A stretch of 64,000 nucleotides of DNA, from positions 509,434-573,433 of the forward strand of contig JAIZWL010000001.1 of the NCBI GenBank assembly GCA_021498125.1. The letters run 5' to 3'. Made by a program: the position numbers and the translations under genes. Positions 1 through 8,409 of the stretch are shown here, piece by piece. A model generated the notes under the pieces. That model was not told where the DNA came from. It ran no database searches and saw only the letters and a list, made by a program, of their open reading frames with translations. Position 1 is the stretch's first letter; every line of letters starts with the position of its first letter. The stretch is from Candidatus Thorarchaeota archaeon. GTDB lineage: Archaea > Asgardarchaeota > Thorarchaeia > Thorarchaeales > Thorarchaeaceae.

Positions 1-1
1 C

Positions 2-526
2 CCTGCTGAGAGTGCTGCTGGCCGTCTTGCCAAAAAGGACTGGAAGGCCTATCCCGGTATCCGAAAGTACCTCAAGGGCTCTGGCCCCACTGAGGTCTAC
101 TATACTAACTCTACGACCCTTGACGTTGCAGCCGCAATCCCGCTTAGTGAACGGATCAAGAAGGAGGGTATGTTCCATCCATACCTTGACGGCGGTGCTC
201 TCACCCACATCTATCTCGGTGAGGCTAACCCCGATCCCGACGCCATATGGGCCCTCACTAAGATGATCGCTACCCGTACTCTCAACAGCTACTGGGCCTT
301 TACCAAGGACATCCTCTCCTGCCCCAAGTGCTTCTATCAGGCAGGTATCGATTGGCGTAGCACTTCCCTCTCTTCCATCGCCGATCTCGAGAATATCCAG
401 TGCCCCCGCTGCGGCTATGTCGGGTGTGACGTGTTTAGCAGGATCACCGGTTACGTCCAAAGTCTCTCGTCATGGAATAGTTCGAAGCGGAAGGAATTTA
501 TCGATCGGCACAGGTACACGATCTGA
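2..526 (+). CDS. nrdD: Anaerobic ribonucleoside-triphosphate reductase, C-terminal part (cut by window edge)
   Basis: This is the 3' end of a class III ribonucleotide reductase, which makes deoxyribonucleotides under anoxic conditions with a glycyl radical. The frame is open from base 2, so the gene starts before the window; 174 residues are visible. Near the end is the glycyl-radical loop RITGY, with the radical glycine encoded at 449-451, followed by a conserved SSWN...K.KEF.DRHRY tail typical of NrdD. Upstream are a YYTNST strand and two CxxC pairs (CPKC and CPRC), the zinc site expected close to the radical loop. Nothing looks broken. The activase nrdG is not in view. The family call is firm; the N-terminal part cannot be judged. 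Confidence 0.95.
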   Translation, partial: PAESAAGRLAKKDWKAYPGIRKYLKGSGPTEVYYTNSTTLDVAAAIPLSERIKKEGMFHPYLDGGALTHIYLGEANPDPDAIWALTKMIATRTLNSYWAFTKDILSCPKCFYQAGIDWRSTSLSSIADLENIQCPRCGYVGCDVFSRITGYVQSLSSWNSSKRKEFIDRHRYTI

Positions 527-603
527 GGGACTCATTTAGAGTTCCTCTTCTATTTTCTCTAAGGGATATGGATAGTTGATAGATCCCTGCCCCCAGACAT
601 GGA

Positions 604-2316
604 CTACTCCTCCAGTGTCGGGAATCCCCATGCCCACATCTTCCCACTCTCCCACCATGACCAGTGAATATTGTAAGCGGGGACTACAAGATCATCATCG
701 AACACTACGTTGAAAGAGGTCTCATCAAAGACCATTCTGTACGCGATCCGTCCTAGGTCTGGTCGGTTTTCAATTGGTGGATAATGCAAACATCTTCGAA
801 AGACTGTGTACGATGGTCCTTGGTAGCGCAGAATTGTATCTGTAGATTTTTCCAAGTTGTCGTCGTTTGATCCTTCGGCCTCCTCGATCAATTCTCGTGC
901 TGCATGGAGTAGATGGCCTAGTTTCCAAATCCCTTGAGGTCTGGTCTCATGAGTAATGGCTGCTCTACAGGCTGGGCAATCACAGATCTCTACAGTCGGA
1001 TTATGTGCGACCTGCGAAAGCGGTGTGGTTCTGTAGTCTGGAAGACGGCTTCTCTTCTCTTTCTTTGCGGACTTTTTGTGCCAAAATCGTGGTGGTGTGT
1101 TCACCATGTCGAGATGAGTCGCATGAGGAATGTATGTCACGTGTTTTGTGGGGATGTATTTACGAGGAGCGTGCAATGGCCATGGTCCATAGACAAACAC
1201 ATGTTTCGCGCCCGCATCGAGTACCGTTCTGATTGCTAAGGGGAGGCCTCTAAAGTCCTCATGAGCAATGGTATTCATAGCATCAAGGGCCACGGTCGTG
1301 AATCCCATCTGTGTTAATTTTTGGGCGAACCATTTAAGCTGATGAGTATCCGCACCTGGGACGAATGGTATCAGTCCTGGCCAGTCAAACCAGTGGAATT
1401 CATCAAGGCCATCATCGTCATTCTCAAACGGGCTCCAGAGAACTCTCTTCTCTTCTTGCCATTCGACAAAGGGGATTTTTGCACGAATTCCAATTTTTGC
1501 GCTTCCATCTGAAAAGAGCGTATCTTCATCTGCCCCAAAGAGATCTTCCCGATGGGAGTACAAGTATGCAGCGAGACTGGAGAGCATTCTAATTCCTAGA
1601 TTCCAGTGCCATGCAGGTGGCCAGTCAATATAACTTGGATAACCGTGGCTCATTATCCATAGTTTTGGAGCATCATCTTGGTCATCAACCATGAGTGATG
1701 TATAAAACGAGGCTAAGCGATCAAGGTGGGCAAGCATTGCCGTGGTTGGCGGAGTCTGGATTGCTACATAATCGGGGAGACGATCCACGAGAATCATGTA
1801 CTTGACTCTGTTCTTTTGACCATTGATGAAGTCCCTCCATGTATCCTCATTATATACGCCGGGCTCTCGGGTCCATGGTGCACCTTCCGCCTTATCAAAT
1901 AAGTTTCCCGTCATATCCCATGCAACAAAGTCCCATCGGTCGATATTCCAATCTCCCTCTTCTGGTCGAACGATGAGTCTTGCGGAGGTCTCAGTTATAT
2001 CCGATACTTCGGGAATAAATAATGGCCACTTGGGCTCGGGTGGTTGTTCATTGGTTCTGTTCAAAAAATACTGATACTCTTGGACGAACTTGTCAAGCAT
2101 TCTTGGCTCGATCTCTTTGAACTTCGTAGGTGGTGGTCGATTGATAATGGGACACGATTTGTCAATTCGTTTTGACTTACAAAAAAGGCATTTTGCCTGT
2201 GAACGATCGACAGCGCCCCTAGCTGTCCGAACGTAAACACACGAGTCGCCTAGACATCCAGCACATAATTCTTGATACACGCATTTCGAGCATGATCTCT
2301 CTATGGGGCATGCCAT
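604..2316 (-). CDS. Cysteine-rich protein with a TGT-like zinc motif (570 aa, function unknown)
   Basis: The N-terminus carries a dense set of cysteines in residues 3-55 (C-x5-C-x2-C-x5-C-x2-C-x4-C, then CLFC and a further Cys), suggesting zinc or an iron-sulphur cluster. Near residues 445-450 there is CDCPAC, followed by histidines at about 468 and 471. That spacing resembles the Cys-x-Cys-x2-Cys...His zinc site of tRNA-guanine transglycosylases and their DNA-modifying relatives such as DpdA. The stretch before it (about 320-410) alternates strands and helices as a TIM barrel would. I therefore suspect a divergent TGT-fold protein, but I cannot identify catalytic aspartates with certainty. 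It converges with nrdD and has its own upstream region. The start is ATG; no strong ribosome site was seen. Confidence 0.75.
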   Translation of the reverse strand: MACPIERSCSKCVYQELCAGCLGDSCVYVRTARGAVDRSQAKCLFCKSKRIDKSCPIINRPPPTKFKEIEPRMLDKFVQEYQYFLNRTNEQPPEPKWPLFIPEVSDITETSARLIVRPEEGDWNIDRWDFVAWDMTGNLFDKAEGAPWTREPGVYNEDTWRDFINGQKNRVKYMILVDRLPDYVAIQTPPTTAMLAHLDRLASFYTSLMVDDQDDAPKLWIMSHGYPSYIDWPPAWHWNLGIRMLSSLAAYLYSHREDLFGADEDTLFSDGSAKIGIRAKIPFVEWQEEKRVLWSPFENDDDGLDEFHWFDWPGLIPFVPGADTHQLKWFAQKLTQMGFTTVALDAMNTIAHEDFRGLPLAIRTVLDAGAKHVFVYGPWPLHAPRKYIPTKHVTYIPHATHLDMVNTPPRFWHKKSAKKEKRSRLPDYRTTPLSQVAHNPTVEICDCPACRAAITHETRPQGIWKLGHLLHAARELIEEAEGSNDDNLEKSTDTILRYQGPSYTVFRRCLHYPPIENRPDLGRIAYRMVFDETSFNVVFDDDLVVPAYNIHWSWWESGKMWAWGFPTLEE

Positions 2317-2780
2317 ATCGATTCAACCTTCCCCCTGTATGACGTACAAGGATGGTGTTTCTTTGTGCAGTCCGCCCAGAAAAGAGTTTGGCATCCCCAA
2401 GGAACCATCTTAGACAAATTACTATTCGCGTATCTTATAAGATTCAACCTGATAGAGTTCTAATGGTTGCGCTCAATGTAAGTGATGAGGCGCGTGCCTT
2501 TGCACAAGACAACCAAATCGATATCATACAGGGGATACAAAATAATCCCACACGTTTATTGCGGCCCTTAGATGATTGACCGTCCACCGTTTTTCACGAT
2601 TCCGGAGACCTCTCTCTATGAGCGCATGACCGTGATTGGACATAGGCAGATCTCCCCTCTCTTCTGATTTCTCCAGTCGCAGACCACTCATCCAATTTGA
2701 GAAATTGGTACTCCCTCCTCTCACAGTTTTCTCACCATGATCTGGGCTGGCTTTCAGGAGCCGAAATTGCAGAGTGCGCC
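2317..2780. other. Intergenic stretch with a possible nuclease-like gene remnant
   Basis: There are 464 bases without a convincing complete gene. A palindromic AT-rich box TCTTATAAGA lies near 2433-2443 and could serve as a TATA element for the minus-strand gene ending at 604, but it sits more than 100 bp from the start codon. The plus-strand fragment at 2405-2576 is listed separately. A 66-codon minus-strand frame at 2524-2724 has no ribosome site and unnatural composition, and I do not call it. Confidence 0.4.
2405..2576 (+). pseudogene. Possible C-terminal remnant of a restriction-endonuclease-like protein
   Basis: The plus-strand translation contains VSDEARAFAQDNQIDIIQG. This resembles the last helix and strand of Mrr/RecB-type nuclease domains, where a pattern such as vs.eAr.fA...gI.li.g closes the fold. 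No upstream catalytic core, ribosome site or good start is visible, so if real this is a decayed 3' end. The match is short and could be chance. Confidence 0.25.
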
Positions 2781-3635
2781 TTACAATGATTGGGCCTCTA
2801 TGATCCTCTTGAGGAACTCTTCTTGTCGCTTTCGGATGTAGTCCGGTGGAACACTAAAGTCGGCTGGAGCCTCATAGCCCTTCATATCGTCAAGTGAGAC
2901 GTGCATGTCCACATCTTCCTCGATGATCTCTTCTGGGTCTGGAGGTCTAAATCTGAAGAGGTACAGCCCCGCACCAATCGTCTTTTCTTCAATTATTGTA
3001 TATTTTGTATGGTATCGGATATGTATCTCACGCTTTCTTGGGGCGACATCTATGATCCGATCCAGATAGATGTAGTCCAGTGAGGAGACCCACGGTTTTC
3101 TCTCCCAGTCGTCATAACAGATCCTAAAGCTGCGACCCATAAAACCGCTGAAGAAGCCTACAGAGATGAGCCGGCGGTTGGTGATGATCAATGCGCCCTT
3201 CCTCGCCGAATTGGAGCGTATTCCCAGACGGCCTCGATCGTAGTAGAGCGGGGTCTCTCCTTCCTCGAACACTCCCGCCTCCGCGAGTATTGAGGCGACA
3301 ATCTCAAAGGGGTGCGGGCGGTCTGCTCTTGTGTGCCAGTAATCGATAGTCAGTGAGGTGTCCATGTTGAATTCTGCTGCCGAGGCTCCGCCATTTGCAA
3401 TGATCGCAGCGAGATCCAGCACTATCCGTCCATTATCGTTATTCAGGATAGCAACCGCTCGTTGCCGCAGTATGCGGTCCTGATCGGGTGAGAGAGGACG
3501 GTCTTCGTGGGCGCTCTCCTCACGGAGCTTGCCGATAGCAATTCGGAGCTCAACATAGTCTAACACATCAGGTGACGTATGTTCAATGGCATCGAGTGTT
3601 GTCATCACGCGCTGAAAGAACGTTTCTGCACTCAT
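2781..3635 (-). CDS. Protein with helical N-terminus and C-terminal PH-like domain
   Basis: This is a soluble protein of 284 residues. Residues 1-105 are mostly helical. From about 135 the sequence runs LYYDRGRLGIRSNSARKG then LIITNRRLISVGFF, the pattern of bacterial or archaeal PH-like/GRAM domains, which bind membranes or partners. Further strands follow, including REIHIRYH and a final acidic, helical tail. I place the start at ATG 3635 because AAGGAG at 3642-3647 (complement) lies six bases ahead; upstream ATGs at 3650 and 3653 lack such a site. The gene stands alone between two long intergenic stretches. The function is unknown. Confidence 0.75.
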   Translation of the reverse strand: MSAETFFQRVMTTLDAIEHTSPDVLDYVELRIAIGKLREESAHEDRPLSPDQDRILRQRAVAILNNDNGRIVLDLAAIIANGGASAAEFNMDTSLTIDYWHTRADRPHPFEIVASILAEAGVFEEGETPLYYDRGRLGIRSNSARKGALIITNRRLISVGFFSGFMGRSFRICYDDWERKPWVSSLDYIYLDRIIDVAPRKREIHIRYHTKYTIIEEKTIGAGLYLFRFRPPDPEEIIEEDVDMHVSLDDMKGYEAPADFSVPPDYIRKRQEEFLKRIIEAQSL

Positions 3636-4050
3636 TGTGGACTCCTTCATCATGATCTGAACTTCTTTGAGGTCTCATTATATCCGTTCTATCTTTTCAA
3701 CGTCCAATAAGGACATCTCCGTAGACTGGAACGCAAGAGTGTATTTTCATGCTTGTATATAGAATCGTGCAGAAGAGCCTCCTGCAATTGATCCTATACC
3801 GTAGTCAATGGCCTCTACTTCGGCCTTCTTTAAAAAGGAATCGTGAAATATTGACGTTCTGCTGCAACTCTGTACTCTTGATTGTATTTCTGTACTCTTA
3901 ATCGTATATTAGAGATGTGACCATTTCTCATGACGGGATCTCGGATAATCCGGCTCATGAGCAAGGGCACGAGCAAATGATTCAACTGTTCTACCTATAT
4001 GTTAAAGTGTCTGAGTTTATCTATTTAGAATCCAAAGGGGCCATATTGAT
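3636..4050. other. Intergenic region with divergent promoters
   Basis: About 415 bases separate the PH-like gene (minus) from the adenylyltransferase gene (plus). It holds a 20-bp tandem repeat (3870-3909) and an AT-rich box TATATGTTAAAG near 3995-4006. That box could drive the plus-strand gene, with a start near 4028. No coding frame with natural composition was seen. Confidence 0.4.
3870..3909. repeat. Two tandem copies of a 20-bp sequence
   Basis: Copy one is at 3870-3889 and copy two at 3890-3909. Both begin CTGTACTCTT and differ at three positions. The pair sits about 140 bp upstream of the adenylyltransferase start and about 240 bp upstream of the PH-like gene, so it could be a regulator binding site. 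Chance duplication is also possible. Confidence 0.5.
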
Positions 4051-4962
4051 TTGACCGATACACCTGAATCCTATAATCAATTGGTAAAGAAACTCGCCAC
4101 TTGGGCAAGAGCAATTCCGGATATTCGTGCTGTCATTATTGTTGGTTCCAGAGCACGAATTGATCATCCGGCCGATGAATGGGCCGATTTGGATGTTCTG
4201 CTCATAACGACTGACCCACAACGCTATATTGCAAGTTCTGAGTGGCTCGGTACTTTTGGAAGGCCATTACTGACGTTTCTGGAGCCTACAGCAGTGGAAG
4301 CTGAAATGGAACGCCGCGTGCTCTTTGACAATATGCTCGATGTGGACTTCTCTATTATTCCGATGGTCAAATTCAGAATGCGAGTACAGCAGCTCCTGAA
4401 TGGTGAGATGGCACTGGAGATGGCCGATCAGATCGTGGGAGTGTTTCGCCGTGGCTTTCGTGTACTTCTTGACAATGATGGTATAGCAGATCAGCTGAAC
4501 ACTGTTCTCTCTACCTTCGAGTCACCACTTCTGCCCTCGTCCCTGCCAACAGAAGAAGAATTCTTCAATGTCATTAACGACTTTCTGTATCATGCTGTCT
4601 ATACGGCAAAACATCTGTTCCGTGGGGAATTATGGTGGAGTATAACTAGTCTAAATTGCTATATGCAACGGCTGATGTGTCGTATGATCGAATGGCACGC
4701 TAAGACTCTCTATGGAGAAGATCATGAAACATGGTTTCGTGGACGTTTCTTGGAAGAGTGGGCGCATCCTAACGCTTCCCGTGGGCTGATGAATACTTTC
4801 GCGTCCTACAGTAAAGATGGTATAAGAGATGCGCTCTTTGCGATAGTGGACACATTTCATTCTCTAGCTATGGAGATTGCATCACATCTAAAGTATCCTT
4901 ATTCTCCCGAAATCAAGAACACCATCACGAGTTGGATGTATTCGATGTTTGCCAAAGGATAA
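4051..4962 (+). CDS. Aminoglycoside 6-adenylyltransferase-like nucleotidyltransferase
   Basis: The 303 residues match the usual length of the ANT(6)/AadE family, which transfers AMP to the 6-hydroxyl of streptomycin-type aminoglycosides in bacteria. The nucleotidyltransferase signature is present at residues 30-52: VGSRAR, then WADLDVLLI, giving the metal-binding aspartates. A following VDFSIIP segment supplies the third acidic position. The C-terminal half is helical, as in the family. The start is TTG 4051 after AAGGGG. Archaeal members are not known to give antibiotic resistance, because the drug target is poorly sensitive, so the natural substrate is open. The gene is single, and horizontal transfer from bacteria is plausible. 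Confidence 0.85.
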   Translation: MTDTPESYNQLVKKLATWARAIPDIRAVIIVGSRARIDHPADEWADLDVLLITTDPQRYIASSEWLGTFGRPLLTFLEPTAVEAEMERRVLFDNMLDVDFSIIPMVKFRMRVQQLLNGEMALEMADQIVGVFRRGFRVLLDNDGIADQLNTVLSTFESPLLPSSLPTEEEFFNVINDFLYHAVYTAKHLFRGELWWSITSLNCYMQRLMCRMIEWHAKTLYGEDHETWFRGRFLEEWAHPNASRGLMNTFASYSKDGIRDALFAIVDTFHSLAMEIASHLKYPYSPEIKNTITSWMYSMFAKG

Positions 4963-5111
4963 TATCTCTGTCAGGCCATCATTGATATTGTTCGCACCAA
5001 TTAAATGCTCGCCGTTGATTGTTTGTCCCGCTTCTGTCAGGATTGCTCTCACTATGCTTTAAGTGATGTTTTTAACAATTATCTGCACCTGTTAAACTGT
5101 GTAGTCTTAAG

Positions 5112-5501
5112 GTGGAGACAGACCGTGGCGGACCCGAAAAAACAGACAACACCACTGCGCGTAGTGAACAGCCCCGGGCAACCAATTCGCCTGCTCCGGA
5201 CTGGATCTTGAATATGCCCTCTGCTATGCAGGTCAAGTTCATCCAAGGACTGGCCGATGGTGGCGGGATGGTTTCTTTTGATGAGCGTGTGGTCGTGATC
5301 AAGACCCAGGCGGGGCCGGAACTTATCAGTGCAGTCTTGGACAAGTTGGGTATCCAATCGGCAGTCCGTGGCGGCAAAGTCGTCATTGATCGGCCTAGTG
5401 CTATTATCCTTGCGGCACAGCTCCCGCTCTTTTTTATGGCGCAGGAGAAACAGGCAGACCTTGCAAGGCTGGCAGAGTCGCTCCAGACTAATAATCCGTG
5501 A
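5112..5501 (+). CDS. Solo LAGLIDADG half-domain related to the nearby homing endonucleases
   Basis: This is a 129-residue protein starting at GTG 5112. After a low-complexity polar lead of about 28 residues it aligns with the second LAGLIDADG domain of the endonuclease at 9982-11106: KFIQGLADGGG corresponds to KFIQGLADGDG. The aspartate that normally binds metal at the end of the motif is replaced by glycine. The first LAGLIDADG domain and the C-terminal helical region are absent. It may be a decayed endonuclease, or a DNA-binding protein derived from one. An AT-rich box near 5068-5078 would put transcription start close to 5100, so it may be expressed. It lies on the opposite strand to its two relatives. 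Confidence 0.6.
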   Translation: METDRGGPEKTDNTTARSEQPRATNSPAPDWILNMPSAMQVKFIQGLADGGGMVSFDERVVVIKTQAGPELISAVLDKLGIQSAVRGGKVVIDRPSAIILAAQLPLFFMAQEKQADLARLAESLQTNNP

Positions 5502-5820
5502 GTTCTATTTTAACTTATATGTGGGGACAGGTGAGCACTATACGTTCTGAAACTGCTGAGTAGGCAGTCTATCCGATGACGTTCCAGTCCGACCTTGTAA
5601 GCTGAGGGCCGCAAGGACCTTATCGACCGTTCGAATCGTCTGTCATTGCAATGAACCACGAAGAGATCACAGGGCGCAAAAGAGGGGAATCATCTGATAG
5701 TGTGTTGGGCTGCTCAAGTACGCTGGTCTTATGATGGCTGGTCCAAGTCTTGAAGGAGTTTAAATATGGTGGACAGGTAGCAAGGGGAGGAAGTATCGTT
5801 GGCTGAGAGAAGGTGACCTG
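5502..5820. other. Intergenic stretch ahead of the first LRR gene
   Basis: No gene is seen in these 319 bases. The last 80 bases (from about 5738) are repeated almost exactly ahead of the second LRR gene and include the TATA box listed separately. A segment around 5560-5600 has GATGA and CTGA boxes but not the full arrangement of a C/D guide RNA. Confidence 0.4.
5759..5767 (+). promoter_or_regulatory. TATA box for first LRR gene
   Basis: TTTAAATAT is preceded by a purine-rich GAAGGAG block that could be the TFB recognition element. Transcription would start near 5790, giving a leader of about 30 nt before ATG 5821. The same element with the same flanks occurs at 8339-8347. Confidence 0.65.
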
Positions 5821-7461
5821 ATGGTGGCCAAGACTGATAGACTGGTGTACGTGAAGTATGTGCTGAAGAACGGGGAAACGCGGCGTATAGGTCTTGATCC
5901 GGACCGGGAGATCGAGCCGATTGGGGGGATTCCTCCAGCAGGGGCCAGGATCTCACTTTGGAGAGAGGGAATGGTGGCCATCGACCTGAGTCCGGTGGAG
6001 GCCCTTCCGAATCTCACGCACGTCTACATTGCAGAAAACAAGCTGGAACAGATCGACCTGACCCCACTGGCGCAGTGTCCGAACCTCTACGAGTTCTCTC
6101 TCGAGGGGAACAAACTGACAGAGGTGGACCTGACCCCACTGGCCTCGTGCAAGGCCCTGAAGCTACTCGACCTGTCCGATAACAAGTTACGGCACTTGGA
6201 CCTGACGCCACTGGCGCAATGTACGGCCCTAAAGATGCTCAACCTGTCCGTCAACCAGTTCAAGGAGTTAGACCTGACCCCACTGGCACAGTGCCGGAGT
6301 CTGAAGGAACTCAAGATTGCAGGGACCACATTAAAGCACTTGGACCTGACCCCACTGGCACAGTGCCAGAACCTTGAGTATCTCGACCTGTCCGTCAACC
6401 AGTTCAAGGAGTTAGACCTGACGCCACTGGCACAATGTCCCAACCTGCATCGAGTGCGACTTATAGACAATCCCCTTGAGGAGATCGACCTGAGTCCACT
6501 GGGTGCCAGTACCAGCCTCCAGGTCATTAATCTAGGGATGTGTAAGCTACGACATGTCGATCTCGCCCCACTGGCCACATGTCCGACCCTCGAGAGTGTT
6601 ATCCTGTATGAGAACCAACTGGAGGCCCTCGACCTGAGTGCCCTCCCCGAGTTCCCCCGGCTCGACTCCTTGCCCTTGGGATTCAATCCCTTTAAAGAGC
6701 TGGACCTCTCGCCCTTGGCCCGTTGCCCTCACCTCTCCTACGTAAACCTCAAGGACACAGGACTGAAGAGCATCGACCTGAGCATCTTTGCGGACAAGCA
6801 AGACCTCTCATGGCTTCTCCTAGACTCCAACGAGTTGACGGAGATCGACCTCACGCCACTGGCCTCGTGCAAGGCCTTGGAGAAACTTTCCCTGTCAAAG
6901 AATGAGTTGACGGAGATCGACCTCACGCCGCTGGCGCAGTGTCCGACCCTGAAAGAACTTGACCTATCAAAGAACGAGGTGACGGAGGTGGACCTGAGTC
7001 CGCTCGCCTCGTGTACTAATTTAGCACAGCTGAGTCTGTTCGCCAATCCGCTTACCCACATCAATCTGAGTCCACTGGCGAACTGTCCCCATCTCATGCA
7101 TCTGGCCATTGGGGGAACGCCCTTGGAACACATTGACCTGACCCCATTAGCCCAGTGCCACGAGTTAAAGGGCCTCTATCTCATCGGGAACAAGCTGAGG
7201 AGCATCGACCTCTCACCGTTGGCTATGTGTCCAAATTTGGGGAACCTCCAGCTCTATGCTAACAAGTTTGAAGAGGTGGACATTACCCCACTCTTTCAGT
7301 GCAAGCACCTTGAGAGAATTCGCATTGACGAATACGTGCGAGTGGTAGCGGATGCCCGGTATCGAAAGGGGGGCTGGCCGCCGTTTCTTAGAGGATTCCG
7401 AGGGACGAAGCTTCGTGCCCACCTCGAGTGGCGCACTATGCAGGCGTCACCCCAGTCATAG
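5821..7461 (+). CDS. Leucine-rich repeat protein with 19 repeats of about 23 residues
   Basis: The protein has 546 residues. A strand-rich N-terminus of about 45 residues is followed by 19 copies of a regular LRR whose core reads L-x-x-L-D-L-T/S-P-L-A-x-C. The period is close to 23, and the cysteine and proline positions are strongly conserved. A short conserved C-terminal cap contains GGWPPFLRGFRG. There is no signal peptide or membrane segment, so a cytoplasmic binding scaffold is likely, with unknown partner. The start is ATG 5821. Its paralogue at 8410-9969 has one repeat fewer. Several internal repeats are almost identical at the DNA level, which favours slippage and gene conversion. Confidence 0.9.
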   Translation: MVAKTDRLVYVKYVLKNGETRRIGLDPDREIEPIGGIPPAGARISLWREGMVAIDLSPVEALPNLTHVYIAENKLEQIDLTPLAQCPNLYEFSLEGNKLTEVDLTPLASCKALKLLDLSDNKLRHLDLTPLAQCTALKMLNLSVNQFKELDLTPLAQCRSLKELKIAGTTLKHLDLTPLAQCQNLEYLDLSVNQFKELDLTPLAQCPNLHRVRLIDNPLEEIDLSPLGASTSLQVINLGMCKLRHVDLAPLATCPTLESVILYENQLEALDLSALPEFPRLDSLPLGFNPFKELDLSPLARCPHLSYVNLKDTGLKSIDLSIFADKQDLSWLLLDSNELTEIDLTPLASCKALEKLSLSKNELTEIDLTPLAQCPTLKELDLSKNEVTEVDLSPLASCTNLAQLSLFANPLTHINLSPLANCPHLMHLAIGGTPLEHIDLTPLAQCHELKGLYLIGNKLRSIDLSPLAMCPNLGNLQLYANKFEEVDITPLFQCKHLERIRIDEYVRVVADARYRKGGWPPFLRGFRGTKLRAHLEWRTMQASPQS

Positions 7462-7473
7462 ACTTAATTGCAG

Positions 7474-8269
7474 TTAGTCCTCGTCATTCCTCTCTTTATT
7501 CATGATACCTTTCTCACGCTCGATGTCCGCCTCTTGCGGTTCCCAGATATACCCCAGTCGCTCCTTAGAAACGTCCCGAACTGTTCGACTGACCATTTTC
7601 TGGGACCAGTGTCGCTGCTGCGCCTCTTCTAAGACCTCTCGCAGGAGTTCTATGCGCGCTTCTCGCATCCTCCTCAGTTTATGGATGAGGCCGGTCGGCG
7701 ACCGATACCAGCCCGTACCCCGATTCTCTTTGCAAGTCGCTGCATAGATCGCATTGTTGGTCGTTTCAATCGACCACTCCCAAGTGATCGCCTCAGATAA
7801 GACTTCGAGTTCCTCTCGTGTGTACCTCTTCTTCTCAGGAGGCGGAGGCTTTTTCAACCACTCGACCAGCAAGGCGAGTTTCTCGCGTTTCGCGGTTGTA
7901 CCCCAAAAGAAGGGCAGTTGTTCAGCAGCCACGATCTGGTCATTTCCACGAACAGTCACATTAAGACCGTAGACCTTTGCATTTAGATTCACCTTGGCAA
8001 GAATGCGCTGGATGAAGTCCGGGTTGGCGAGGGAGGTGATCGTACAGTGTGCGTTCTTGAGAGAGACGCTGCCGTCGCCATCGGCGAGGCCCTGGACGAA
8101 CCTGATCATCCATTCTTTGGGTGCATCAAAGAGCCACTCTGCGTCGATGGGGATGTATGTCTTGGTCTGCGGCCGCCGTTTCTGGCCGTCGGTCATGCCG
8201 AACTTCACATCGGAACCTGTCATAGGCAGGCCGAAGAGGACGTGCTCGATTCACACGGCGAGAGAGGTG
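7474..8269 (-). pseudogene. Broken LAGLIDADG homing endonuclease (copy 1)
   Basis: The readable frame 7474-8223 (249 aa) matches the second LAGLIDADG domain and C-terminal region of the copy at 9982-11106, including GLADGDGSVS and the helical tail with EAQQRHWS. Upstream homology continues to about 8269 but is interrupted by a TGA at 8251-8253, where the intact copy encodes Trp118 (TGG). Beyond that, the first LAGLIDADG domain is lost. ATG 8223 could still yield a truncated product with one acidic motif. It converges on the first LRR gene with a gap of only 12 bp, as copy 2 does on the second. Confidence 0.8.
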
Positions 8270-8338
8270 TGACGAGTCTGAGTACAGTTGTGTTGGTCTA
8301 ATACGTGGTCTTGGTGGTCTGTCCAAGTCTTGAAGGAG

Positions 8339-8347
8339 TTTAAATAT
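8339..8347 (+). promoter_or_regulatory. TATA box for second LRR gene
   Basis: TTTAAATAT in the same context as 5759-5767, about 63 bp ahead of ATG 8410. The preceding 20 bases are identical to those before the first box. Confidence 0.65.
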
Positions 8348-8409
8348 GTACGACAGGTATCAAGGGGAGGAAGTATCGTTGGCTGAAAGACAGAGGAGTT
8401 GGCCGGTCG

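Larger units (their letters stand above)
5738..8269. repeat. Tandem duplication, unit 1 (promoter, LRR gene, endonuclease remnant)
   Basis: This unit is homologous to 8318-11106. The match starts at the shared GTCCAAGTCTTGAAGGAG block, runs through the TATA box, the LRR gene and the convergent endonuclease gene, and stops at about 8269. There the first endonuclease copy loses similarity to the second. The junction between units, about 8270-8317, is unrelated sequence. Confidence 0.85.

Noticed and set aside
2524-2724. 66-codon minus-strand open frame
   Set aside because: No ribosome site or similarity; the antisense context contains only short chance frames.
5560-5650. Possible tRNA (GTTCGAATC) or C/D-box guide RNA (GATGA...CTGA)
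   Set aside because: No acceptor stem or anticodon arm can be drawn, and the second box pair needed for a C/D RNA is missing.
6087-6686. Long minus-strand frames inside the LRR genes (also 6738-7133, 8508-8837, 9246-9497)
   Set aside because: They are mirror frames created by the repetitive LRR sequence; the sense frame explains the pattern.
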